Positions 1-11,814 of a DNA stretch of 64,000 bases are shown in pieces. The notes below the pieces were generated by a model that searched no databases, was not told where the DNA came from, and was given only the letters and a program-made list of their open reading frames with translations. Position 1 is the stretch's first letter, and every line of letters starts with the position of its first letter. The position numbers and the translations under genes are program-made. This stretch comes from Takakia lepidozioides (taxonomy: Eukaryota > Streptophyta > Takakiopsida > Takakiales > Takakiaceae). The stretch is from contig CM060734.1 in the NCBI GenBank assembly GCA_030704615.1, positions 57,678,042 to 57,742,041 on the forward strand. Reading direction: 5' to 3'.

Positions 1-16
1 TGACTCATACCACTTA

Positions 17-2824
17 CTACCATGGCTTGAGGTCTTCAGGGGGACCTTCGGTCCAATTTAGCACAGCTTGCCCCGGCTCTAAATAGACGCCACTGTCATG
101 TGGCAGCTTGCGTGCCAAGCCATTCAATATTTGGTGGAAAGCATCCCCTGGTTGTGCAGGCTGCGGGAATAGCATCGCTTGTTTCATTGCCGGGTTCGCC
201 AACAGCCTTTGCTTTTCAAGGACTTGCTCCGGGGTAATTGAAGACAAGATTTGGTCAAGATGCGGGACATCTTTCTCAGCTACAAAAATCCCAATTTTCT
301 CCCAGGGTATAGCATCAGCAAATGGAAGGACAATATCGTCGGCAATAATGACAGGGATACACCCAAAAATCACACCTTCAACCAACCGGGGACTCCATGG
401 TGCCCAGCCCAACGGGCAGAGGCAAAAGATTGCACGCTGCATGTCCTCATAATATGTGGTTGGGTGCTCTGTGGAGATGTCAAACAGTGGGTTGTCCTTG
501 AAATTTTCCCACAGAGCTGCCCTGGCTCCCCTGAAAAGTCCAAAACGTCCAACAATAGTTAGTAGCCTAAATACTCTGCCTTTCAAGGCATGCCAGCTGC
601 TGCGACTGCTCGTAAAATACTTTTGCAACAACATCCCCATCCAGTCATTCCCCTTTAGGAGATTTAAAATGTTGTTCGAAGAGGGTAGCCCATGGTGATA
701 CTACAAAAGGCACTTGCTAAACACATCCCTGGCACAGCCATTACAGCACACTAGTGCAATGCAAACACCAATCATGAGGCTTCGGTAATAACAGACATAC
801 CGGGCATAATAACCACCTTTTGGATCATTGCCAACATCGTAGAAAAGGCCACGGAAGTATACAAAAATGGAGCGTGGGACACTTGGAGGAATAAACCGGG
901 ATTGCATTTTCTGAGGTGGGGCATAAGGAGGAACCACAATGGAGCCCTCCTTGAGACACACATGGTAGCTCTGACCAAATGTTTGCACGAGCGTTGCACG
1001 CATCAGCAGTGGTAATATACCCCTCTCAATTGCAGTCTCTTCCTGTGTAGCCACACAGTTTACAAAGGACTTACAATATGGACTCAAGAAGATCAATTAC
1101 ATATTTGCTCTGCCTTTGGGCTTAGCGAGAAATTAATTTCATGCTTGCAAACCTACCCAAATCACAAGGTCAAACATCTAGCCTAAGATTATTTTTCACC
1201 CCATTCATAGAATCCGAGATATTGACCTTTTTCCAAAGTACCTGATAGTGGAAGCAGGCACCAAAGTCATGGGGCACAACGAAGAAGTGGTCTGCACCCT
1301 CTGTCCGGTTCCAGTAGGGCCACTGTCTTGAAATATATTGAATGGCACTACGCATCATACGGGGGGACTTGAAAGGCAGAGGAAGCCCATTGGGAGTCAA
1401 ATCACAGGTGGTGTAAACTGGCGTGTAGAACCAGTCAGCCTCTTCAGGGTTCAAAGTGCGGACTGGACTTGCGAGTAAGAATTCGTGGACAAAAATCTCA
1501 GTGGCAAACATGTGGGTGAGGCAGCGAGGGTCCTTCTCCACCCATTTCCTGTTATACCTCCTGAGATACAAACAACATAAAACCTTCAGTTACAATCAAG
1601 GCACTAAGGTGAGGCAGGATCTAGACTGCATCATGAATGCATTGAGGTGAGGCTGAAGACTAAAAAATGAAACTGATGTAGAGCTTATCTGTGTAGCTTG
1701 ACTACATTTTAAGAGAATCAACATTCTGTGGTTTGAACATTAAAATCTGCACCTATGTTGTGGGATTGCACGGGCAGCATTCATGAACCTCTCATGAAGG
1801 TGACCTATTGCTGCACAGGAATACTCATAGACATTGTACAAACAGGATAATCCCAAGACAGTTTAATCTCTTGTGGAGCCTCTGATAATGGAAGTATGCA
1901 GGTGCTTCTCTGCCCACAACAACGTAGCCAGACAGGCAGAATCACGCCTAATATGTCAAGACAAAAACACTCCATGCAATGCAAAACGTGGAAAGCTGAG
2001 ATGATGATTCATTTCATAGGAAACTCAGACGCAATTGTCTGACTAAAAGCTTTGGCCAACGTCTTAAAGACTGCCCCTACTTGGGAATTTCATAAACGAA
2101 GACTTTGAGGCGGCCTACTGGATCATCCTCCAGCACATCGCCTGCACTCCCTGCACAGATATCCAACCATTACAAATCAACAGTTGCTTTAGCACAGGAC
2201 TTTTGAAAGTAATGGTTCAGATTAAACTTATTCAGTTCAGTCCTTGGGGTATGAGTTTGAAGGATTTTGTGACGTCAGAAAAAATATGCACAACTCGTTA
2301 ACAACCTGAGCACTTGACAAGTGAAGCATGTCTACGAGGTGCACAAGGGATATGGTAGCCCAGACCTTCTTCTTGACTATTATCCTGCACAACCTTGCCC
2401 AAATGCAGTATATAATATTGCACAACAGAAGGTCTTTTAGTCCACCACATGCATGGTCCAGATGGATCTTAGCTACCAAGTACAGCCACTGCGGGATCTA
2501 GAGGTTTATTGGTTATGAGAGTTGAGACAGGAGCGAGCCCGACGTTGTTCGCTGGACGGCGGCCAACCGGCCACAACAATGAATGTAAGAACTTTAGACA
2601 TAATGACAGCTGGATGCCATGCTGTGAGATTGTCTGACACTGTGACCTACAGAAGAGTCATGGACACTACATACTCCTTCAAGCTGAGAGAGCATGCAAC
2701 AAAATAAAAATTGAAGTTGGAGGAGAGAGATACCAGAGATTCGCTGATGCTGGACTGAGGCGATGGACGTCTTGCACAATAGCAGTAAAAGAAACCAAAT
2801 ACTCGTCAATCGTACGCCCTGCAT
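17..2824 (-). CDS. IRX10L: IRX10-like beta-1,4-xylosyltransferase (GT47)
   Basis: Encodes a Golgi GT47 (exostosin-fold) glycosyltransferase that elongates the xylan backbone from UDP-xylose. Exons by splice signals and frame: 2734-2824, 2081-2150, 1242-1560, 801-1042, 17-530. All introns are GT-AG and the frame stays open for 411 aa; Arabidopsis IRX10 proteins are about 412 aa. Exon 1 gives a short signal/anchor sequence (MQGVRLTSIW then FLLLLL). Later landmarks are GSAGDVLEDDPVGRLKV, KDPRCLTHMF, YWNRTEGADHFFVVPHDFG, FVYFRGLFYDVGNDPKGG, WAPWSPRLVEGVIFGCIPV and the family-typical end DLKPW. The start is the Met at 2824, because it directly precedes the hydrophobic stretch; a Met further upstream in the same open frame is less likely. 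No damaged residue is visible, so this looks functional. The paralogue (IRX10 or IRX10L) cannot be separated by eye. Confidence 0.93.
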
Positions 2825-4249
2825 TCCGCTTCTCACATGCCTATAGGCCTTCCCTTTCCCGCAGACAACCGACCATGACTGATCATCTGATTCCCCAGCC
2901 GTTGAGTGAGTGGACCAGAGTGGCCCTGCCATTTCATACGATAACTGCTCCCCTTCCACCACATCTTGTTTCTCTCTCTCCCACTACCTGGCTTTTCTCA
3001 ATCTCCGCGTCGGTTGCATTGTCAGAGCAACAACTAACCAAGGTTGACCATGAGATTTATTTTCCTCTCTCAGCGATTGATTCCACTATTCCACTCCTTT
3101 CACAAGCACGACCTGTACTGACCTGCTCGACCTGTTCTCTACTCTGTCAATCATGCGTTCATGTTTTAAACCTCCTGCCCCTCCTTCCGCTCACTGAGTC
3201 GTTTTAGTCCATCTTCGCCTCTTTGTCTCCATGCACACTCTGCCTACCTCTTCTCCTCCGTCTTCCCGCTTCTAAGCTAAGATCCATGGCAGAAACCGCA
3301 TGTGAGTAATGTTGTAGCGAGATCGTGGAGGTGTGCAGAGCGTGCTGGAGACTGCGGGGAGTGTGTGCGAGAAGACAGCTACCGGTAGCAGGTAGCCAAC
3401 CCTATTACCGCCCCTTCCTACCAGAAGGATGAATGTCTCTACGCCATATCTGTCCGTTACATCTTGCCTTTCGCTCTTTTTCATCTGTTTGGTGTTTCGT
3501 ACGTTCATCCTTCAGTTTTTCATTCACTCTAGGGGTTGAGACTATTTTTATAAGAAAACTATGGATGAAAGGAATGTTTGTAGGAATCCATTCTCGACGA
3601 CCTTTCGGAGATGACTAGATGCATCCAATCCCAGCATCGTTTGGATGACTTCCGTTTGGAGTCTTCGAGGAATGCCAGCCCACCAACTCTCACTTGCTGG
3701 CAACGTCATTTTTTTATTTTTTTATTTGGAAAACCCTGGTAAAGTCATTTTATCTTATTTTATTCACTCTCCTTTCTCTCTTTTTCTTCGTTTTCTGGGC
3801 CAAAGGCCTTTATCAATCCCCGATTTCAAAATAGATCTGTTGATCAGTGTATAGGTATAATATATGTGTTCCGGTGATCTTTCCTGAGTTCGGAGCGAAT
3901 ATGGATCCGCCATGTGTTGTAGAAGGTTGATGTCCCATTGCTTACAAGCACTTACATGTGGGGGTGGTACCAGTTGTTTTCTTTTAAAGAAAGGGGATGG
4001 AGGCCCTGAAAAATTTTATTGATAAGACAAAATTTGGAAGACAAGCAAGCAAACCCTCAAGACGGCAGATCAGATCCTTTTGCAAGGCTCAAAGGAGAGA
4101 TGAACTCTAGATTTAGTTTTCCTGAAGCTTCTCTTGTGGCGAAAGTTGACCTCCTGCTCCTCCCCATCTATGGGAGAGAACTTAGCGCTGAAGGAGCTCC
4201 CAGCTTGTAGGGATGGCGTCGTTCCATGCAACTCGAAGCTCAGCAGTTC
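2825..4249. other. Upstream region of the IRX10-like gene, no gene seen
   Basis: This stretch should contain the promoter and 5' leader of the minus-strand xylosyltransferase gene. It is rich in C/T runs between about 2960 and 3270. Short open frames on both strands show no recognisable domain. Confidence 0.5.
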
Positions 4250-4990
4250 TATAGCAGAAGACGACTCCCTTTGCCCATGAAGCGTCAAAGCTGGCATGTT
4301 CCTGCTGCCTCCTTTCTTCGGACCACCTGGGGAAAGCTGCACAAAACACAACCCATGCTTTCCGACAGACTGTAAGTCTGAGTGAGCTCTATGCAGAATG
4401 GCACTAGCACTAGGCAATACATCATCAAACATGGATTTAGACCTAGCTTCCCATATTTGCCAAAGGTCGGTATGCACACGGAGCGCCGACTAGACAAGGC
4501 AGAGAGACCACAGCCTGCCATTATTCAGATTTAAGAGAATTAGAGTGGGGTCTCTGGGGAGGTTGGGCACCCAAATCCTGTACAGATGTGCAACTCTGTC
4601 CCAAATCCGAGAAACAAAAGGGCATGAGCAGAATAGGTGCTCGATCGATTCAATCACTGTAGCAGAGCAGAATTGGCAGGTCGAGATCGAAGCAGAGGAG
4701 AGATGAGTAAGAGAGATGATCCTATTCACCAATCTCCATAAGAACGCGCTCACCTTAGTTGCCCTTTCCTTTTTCTAGACATCCTTCCACACTGGCTTCC
4801 AAACAAAAGGCCCAACAACCAGGTGTCTCCATTTTCTAGTTAACTTGAGATCAAAAGAGGACTGCGGGACCAACGAAGAATAGCCTATCTTTACCTTATA
4901 ACCAAAGAATGGATCATGTTTTTTGGTCCGCCACACCCACTCTCATTGGTCAAATTGTAAGGAGGCAATAGACTTAAGAACCAGCAAAAA
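4250..4990 (-). pseudogene. LINE (non-LTR retrotransposon) remnant, zf-RVT end
   Basis: On the minus strand the translation shows the cysteine/histidine zinc-binding reverse-transcriptase C-terminal domain (zf-RVT) common in plant L1-like elements: VSAFLWRLVNRI, then CQFC, then IEHLFCSCPFVSRIWDRV, followed in another frame by LWQIWEARSKSMFDD. The upstream part (KWRHLVVGPFVWKPVW) is joined through an in-frame TAG where the family usually has tryptophan. At least one frameshift and one stop show it is dead. The rest of the element (endonuclease, RT core) was not found next to it. Confidence 0.75.
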
Positions 4991-5459
4991 TGAATCTAAG
5001 TAATGACTCACATTAGTTGGGAGGCTCGGGTCTATCTGACCAGAAGCTTGCCAAACACCCTGATGGCAAACATATTTGCTTCTCTAAGATCGGCCCTACA
5101 GGGAGAGTACAAAGTTCCAATGGAGTCTACTCGAAACTTCCAGCCATGCAGGAGCTCACCGTGGGCCTATAAAGGGCCAGAAACGCAAAAGCCTGAGGCT
5201 CACCCAGATAACCCAGCCAAACAGATAGGGGTTGCACTACAACAAATCCCGGCTTTTACGTCTGTTATTTTCCAGTTGTATCAGCCTTTTATGAGTGCAT
5301 GACTGCCCAGTCAGATAAACCCAGTCAGTTGTGATAAATGAGTCGTAAGCGCCATAGACTCGTATCTACCAGTCGTGGAGCTCACTGTTGACGTGGCAAC
5401 GGGGACGCCTAATCATAGTCATTGATAGGCCATAGTAAATGACTACGAATCCATGTCAG

Positions 5460-5870
5460 CTTCACGTGGAACGGAAGGGATATGCCACGTGTCACGTCAA
5501 AGGGAAGGCGACAGGATCTTCACGACTGGCATATACGACTTCCGCGGATTAACCCCAGGACAGCACATGGAGAATACCATGAACAACACGTGGCATGACA
5601 AGGTGACTTCCGCAGATTAACCCCAGGACAACACGTGGATTAGACTGGACATGACACGAGGCATGACAATATGGAGCGGGAGGGTCTTTCGTGACTGGCA
5701 TAAATGACTTCGGACGTTTAATCCCAGGTCCACACGTAGAGTCAAATTATGCACGATGGGGGTGGGGTGGTCGTTATGACTGGAACATATGACTTCCATG
5801 GCGCACTCTGGATACTGCACGTGGCACGAGTATGGGCGAACACGAGGGGTGAAAGTGGCACGTGGCAGAG
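5460..5870. repeat. Imperfect direct repeats with ACGTG cores
   Basis: Three diverged copies of a roughly 34-bp unit (GACTTCCGC.GATTAACCCC then AGGACA.CAC.TGG) lie at 5537-5570, 5605-5638 and 5705-5739. The surrounding 400 bp has many CACGTG or ACGTGG cores (G-box-like) and several copies of GACTGGCAT or GACTGG. This looks like CACTA subterminal repeat DNA rather than a promoter. Confidence 0.5.
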
Positions 5871-6364
5871 GCTCTGTGGATGGGAGATAGTCGTGTACAT
5901 GACCGTAGCATTGAAACACGAAAGCACATTGAAAGCATACGAAAACACCATTGAAACATGAAATCACATTTGAAATTGGAACATCGATTCAAATACAACG
6001 TGACTTAATGTTCAGAGCTCCGTTCCATAATCTAATCCTCTGCTACAAAAATGCACAAAGCTGCAAAGTCTTAGTAGACTGCCAAATGCCTGAGTAGAAG
6101 ATGCATACACTAGCTTGGCCGGACTTGGTCACCCACCTTCAACTGCCATCCAACCCAAAAACGGCAGAAGATACATGAGCAAGCTTTCAGGCAATATAGC
6201 AACAACAACATTGACATATGTGAAACTAACTAACATCGCTAAGAATGTCTAAGCACCGTTACACAAACTTGATGTGTGCAAAATGGAAAATTGCAGGTAG
6301 AGAACCCTTACCCCATTCTGGCAGTCAAGGACTGGAGGTTTGGGAGTTGTCTTGTGGCAGGTAG

Positions 6365-6495
6365 CGCGGTGGCTGCAAGCATCGCACTCCACGATATCAC
6401 ATCTCATTCAGCCATAGTGTTGAACACTCCTTTACATCCTCGATGCACCCACATTTGGCATACATGTCCACCAGGGCAGTATTCCACAGCTTGTC
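6365..6495 (-). pseudogene. PPR gene fragment
   Basis: The minus strand reads NTALVDMYAKCGCIED, a typical L-type PPR motif end, followed after a frameshift by a degraded VFNTMAERDVISWSAM-like segment. It closely matches the larger broken PPR copy at 11815-13385. The neighbouring string AGCTAACTTGCAGAA..TCAAC at about 6590-6660 recurs at about 11748-11828, so both belong to one duplicated unit. Confidence 0.7.
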
Positions 6496-6499
6496 CTCA

Positions 6500-7880
6500 T
6501 CTCTGTTACATGTTTTTGGATACTTTCCTGTTGTCTCATTGGCAGTATCATGTCAAAGTCACTCCAAACTATCAAAGGTTCACTCAACCAGCTAACTTGC
6601 AGAAGTCAACATAAAAATTTAGGGCTGTAAAACAGGGTGAAACGTGTTGAAGAAGGTGCCTTTATTAGCAGTGCATATCAATTGTGCCGGTGCTGCTGCG
6701 GCTTCCAGTTGACATAGCACAATGGCATACTGCAGATCATATCTGAATTGCCCTGTGTGGATTCCAGTGAAAGACTCATGGCAGACATGATCTTCCTATC
6801 GATGGAATGTGAACTGACACTTGATTAGACTATGACTCTCACCTCATTGACAAACTATCCATGCAACTTGACCCGTGGGAAGTCAAAGGCGTTTCCCTAA
6901 TCAACATAAACTTTGGTGTTGCACATACGTCTACAATTATTGGAAGGGATGGCTTGCCCTCTGGGTCATCCAGGTATTGCCACTTTATATCATCTCCAGA
7001 TGGTTAAGTTGTTGAACTGAGTAAAGAGAAAATGGTCATCTGGGACGAAGTTATTCCTTGGTAGATATGTTATTTGAGATGTTAAAACTGCTAATTTGAC
7101 TTCGGTTTCAAAGGGCAAACCAACAGCAAAGAAGCTAAGACTGGACAATAGATAATATCCCAAGCAAGCACTGGTTAGCAACAGGCTGCCTGTGCATGCC
7201 AGCTACCAATTGATCCAAAGTGGGTAGTGAATGAAAACTAGCAGATAAGGGTGTATGAGCAGCTTAGTCATGTATTACCAAAATCCACACAATATGCCCA
7301 CTTTAAGACAGACTGCACAATCCTCATGAATGGAAAGGAAAGAAATTCTTAGACTAACAAGTTGTGCTCATTAAGTAGGCGTTGAATGGCTTAAGTGTTT
7401 GTTGTATTATTGTGGTGTACAACATTTGTTATTTTTTGAGTAAAATTGTCAACAAGTTTTATTCATTTGTCATGGCACATTATTGGCAGAAGCTTTTGCA
7501 CGTTTGGGGGAGAAGACAACTATATTGTCATCGGAAGTATTGGTTGTTGCAGATGTGCCACGTTGCAGGTTGGTCAAATTGCCCTCATTTTCTCTTACTG
7601 TGACGTAAGTTAAGATGTTGAACTTGGAAGTGGAGGAAATGTTTATACATCCCTCTTTCTCAATTTGAGGAAGGTAATTTTTCTTCTTTTGATTGTTTTG
7701 ATGAGAATGTCTTGGTATCTTTGTCATGCATGAGCTGGCGGATTTAGGATTGCAAAAGTCTTTGGTTCTTTATAGGTGATGCTTCAAGGATCTCACCGCT
7801 CCCTCCCCAAACTCAGTTTTTCTTCTATGTCAATGATTAGTGAGCCACCAACTCTTTGCAACCTTGTTGTGGGCTTTGCT
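6500..7880. other. Interior of the CACTA-like block, nothing recognised
   Basis: There are only short open frames without recognisable domains. The segment at 6590-6660 is a diverged copy of 11748-11828. Confidence 0.4.
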
Positions 7881-7884
7881 TATC

Positions 7885-7975
7885 ATCTGTTGGTGGCAGG
7901 CTTGTGCAGTATGCTGGTGAGTATGTTGTGACCTTCCCACGTGCCTATCATTTGGGCTTCAACCATGGTGTGACC
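7885..7975 (+). pseudogene. JmjC histone demethylase fragment (distal part)
   Basis: The plus strand reads GGRLVQYAGEYVVTFPRAYH followed by LGFNHG. This is the distal part of a plant JmjC domain of the ELF6/REF6 (JMJ11/JMJ12) or KDM5-like type, where the consensus runs VQ..GE.V.TFPRAYH.GF..G. The last conserved stretch (cysteine, alanine-rich, N-F-A) is missing and the frame runs into unrelated sequence. A second JmjC piece lies at 8965-9165 on the opposite strand, so the original gene was broken and rearranged. Confidence 0.7.
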
Positions 7976-8367
7976 CCCAACTCCTACCTTATTTGTGAGT
8001 TGGTTCTCAGCTGGTGGCTAGAGGTGTCCTTCTGTCAATTGTATCTTTGGTACTAAGCCAGTAAAGAATCCCCTGCTACATGGCATGCCTATTGCATGAA
8101 TCAATGTCCTCTGATGAACCATTGCAGCATAAGTGACCGGCTCTCTGATGTACCATTTAAGGCTCTATTCCCAATAACACCCCTAGAGCTGGCTGCGAGG
8201 TTTCAGTCCACCAGGATATATGAGACTAGACCCAAATTGCCATGGGAATTGAATGTGGATTTATGTCCATTATTTAGGAATTGTGAGGTTGATTTCAGAC
8301 TGCTCCTCTAGCAAAAAGAGAGCGAGGGCTAATACATGTGGATAAAGGGGCTGAGATGAAATGTTCC

Positions 8368-8545
8368 TGATAGTATGGCATGGCAGCTCGGATGAGGCAT
8401 CATGGAAGCATGCTGCAAAGTTATTGGATAATGTGGCAGCACATGGGGAGACCAATGGGTTTGAGGTGCCTTGCCTGTTCATAGCTGCCAAAGATGATCT
8501 TGAGCCTGATCCTGCTTGCATCCACAACTCTACATGGGTATGGAT
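8368..8545 (+). pseudogene. Miro (mitochondrial Rho GTPase) fragment
   Basis: The plus strand translates to SSDEASWKHAAKLL, then AAHGETNGFEVPCLFIAAKDD, then IHNST. This matches the C-terminal GTPase domain of plant MIRO proteins, which control mitochondrial movement and morphology. It is one exon's worth of sequence. The match stops at GTATGG near 8538, which resembles a splice donor, so genomic DNA rather than cDNA was copied. The EF hands, first GTPase domain and membrane anchor are absent. Confidence 0.75.
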
Positions 8546-8834
8546 CCTACTTTTGTTCCTATGCATGGCTGTCTTGGCCATGGCAGTACAAGCGATGAGG
8601 AGTCAAAGTCTTGTCAGACGCAAGATTTCTTTTATCAAAGTAGAACAGCGGTAGCAGGCGTGTTTGTTTCACAAAATGCCTATGTGTGAAACTCCCATCA
8701 AAGCTACGCTTGCACAAAGCCTCCTCAGTCTGAATTTAAACCTGGATCTCAGTGATAACTGAAGTTCCACATCTATAGTGTGTGCCCTCAAACCATCCTA
8801 TTTCCTAGTATACATCAAAGGTGCATCCATCTCA

Positions 8835-9880
<1,046 letters not shown>

Positions 9881-9894
9881 GAAAAAGCCACACC

Positions 9895-9990
9895 TTGCGA
9901 TTGCGGTTGTCCATCGTGAAGGTGACCAGCCACTTCCCATAGTAGTCGATGGCCACATCGTGCACCACATCTTCATGCCCCGATTCTAGG
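9895..9990 (-). pseudogene. SEC13 N-terminal fragment
   Basis: The minus strand reads LESGHEDVVHDVAIDYYGK, matching the first WD repeat of SEC13, the COPII coat and nuclear-pore protein (plant consensus E-T-G-H..-hydrophobic-HDV..DYYGKR). The next strand, normally ATASSD.TIK, is altered here to a different string (VTFTMDN), so this is a decayed single-exon fragment. The remaining WD repeats are absent. Confidence 0.65.
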
Positions 9991-10033
9991 GTTTGAGTCC
10001 CTGTCCGCCCCCTATCCCACCAGCTCCGCTCAT

Positions 10034-10205
10034 CGTCTCTCATCATCAGACTCGACACTAAAACAAAACAAACATAGCTCTGCCTTGATCGACGTCTCTC
10101 ATGATCAGACTCGACACTATAAGAAAGCAAACACGGCTCCGTCTTGTTTGTCGTCTCTCACGATCAAACTCGACACAAAGAAAACAAACAGATGGCAGGG
10201 GAGAC
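10034..10205. repeat. Three tandem copies of a 59-bp unit
   Basis: Units start at 10034, 10093 and 10152. Each begins CGTCTCTCA.GATCA.ACTCG and ends in a CAAACA.-rich part. The third is shorter and runs into GGGAGACAAAAAA. A related string with ACTAAGAAAACAAAACTGATC and GGGAGACAAAAGGA occurs at about 13390-13450. Confidence 0.75.
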
Positions 10206-10379
10206 AAAAAAACGCTAAGTCCCCTCTACTCATGACTGGATGGATGAATGTAGCGAGGATGGATTTTGGGTTTTCCATCAATACATCCATCCATTCATTT
10301 GTTTTTCCATTTTTTGGCCATTTTAATTTCATCCATTCATCCAAAATGAATCTTTAAATGAGTTTCACTGTCAGTTCAT

Positions 10380-10560
10380 CCAATAATGCCAGCTCAGCGT
10401 TTGCATTATTATTTGTTCCTATGTTTATCCAATAGTTGCCAACAAGGCGTTTGTTGTATCATTCGTTCATACGTTCATCCAGTGCACAAAAGTTATATTT
10501 GATACATTCATCCAATAGTTGCGAGCAATGCGTTTGTGTATCATTCGTTGAGATAATACA
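10380..10560. repeat. Degenerate tandem repeat, about 50-bp unit
   Basis: Copies starting CCAATA.T.GCC at about 10380, 10429, 10479 (shortened) and 10512 share a GCGTTTG core and a TCATTCGTTCAT-like end. ATTCATCC strings continue to about 10780. Confidence 0.55.
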
Positions 10561-11160
10561 GTCGTTTTGTTTCACTAACCTTAACCAGCAGTCGATTAGT
10601 GTACTGTTAATCTGTTGGGTCAGTGAAACAATAGTTAAATATTTTTACTATTTATTATCCTCATACTTAACACTGCGACCTAGTAACCCTAAATTCGAGC
10701 ACATTCATCCTAATTCATCCTAGTTTACTTATCATAATTCATCCTAATCATTCATTTATCCATTCATTCCTTCATTCACAGGGTGCTGTTAGTGCCCGCG
10801 AGCAATGATATCTTGACACGTCGTCATTTGCAATCACATCCTTCATCTGTTTCATCCATTTATGTTTGCATCGTCCACGTAGACACTCCTTGGGCAACCG
10901 ACAATCGCCACATGCAGTCGTCAATCGCCACATGCAGTCGTGAATACTGGCAGTCATACATTCCCATGCCCACGTCATCCTGTTGCAGTTTTGGCCATGA
11001 CTCATAGTCGTATTTGACCGCAGATCCTGACGTGGCGGAGGTACAAGGTGGTATATACGACTTCTGGTGGTCACAAATGGCAACCAAGATTGTGTCGTGC
11101 GCATACATATCGCTACACAACTACATCGCTGTCCAAAACCACACAACATCTGTGCACACC

Positions 11161-11320
11161 AAACACTAGTCTATCACTAATCTACCACTAGTGCACCACT
11201 AGGCTGCCACTAGACAACCGCTAGTCACCACTAGTGCAGCCACTAGTCCAACCACTAGGCTGCCACTAGCCACCACTAGTACAGCCACTAGTCCAACCAC
11301 TAGGCTGCCACTAGTCACCA
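11161..11320. repeat. CCACTAG array with 45-bp higher-order unit
   Basis: The heptamer CCACTAG or close variants recur about every 10-12 bp throughout. A higher-order unit of 45 bp is seen as 11226-11270 and 11271-11315, nearly identical, with partial copies before and after. CACTAG is also the first six bases of the putative right terminal repeat at 13983. Confidence 0.8.
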
Positions 11321-11814
11321 CAATGATAAAGAAATGAATGATACACGCACACAAGCTCTCTCAAACTCACATACTTGCACATGAAAACATCACTCATATA
11401 TTAAGTCGAGCCAAGTGCACCCCACGCCATGGGGAATCCACACTACGGCGCCATAGCTAGACGCGGTGAGGCTCAACTCGATAAAGATGAGCCCACCGCG
11501 ATCTGTCGTGAAGATAACAACGCCAGGTGTCAAAACATGTATTGGCCTCTAGATTGACACTTGGGTCAATCCCAAATGTCAATATATAAAAGCTAGCTAT
11601 TTCCTAGCTAATTTCACACTAGTGGTAAAATAACTTGACAATGGCAGCCTAGATTTGTTCCAGCAAACACCCTAACCCTACTTATCACACTGATTCATAT
11701 GTTGACTTGCGCTTCCAACAGGCCTTCACGTTTTATGCACCACAGAGCTAACTTGCAGAATTCAACCTGAAAATTTAGGGACGACTCTGATAACAGGGAA
11801 AACAGGCTGAAATG
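11321..11814. other. Interior of the CACTA-like block, nothing recognised
   Basis: No gene recognised. The end of this stretch (11748 onward) is a diverged copy of 6590-6660. Confidence 0.4.

Noticed and set aside
11161-11320. CRISPR-like regular repeats
   Set aside because: The repeat units directly abut one another without unique spacers, and the DNA is clearly a plant nuclear genome.
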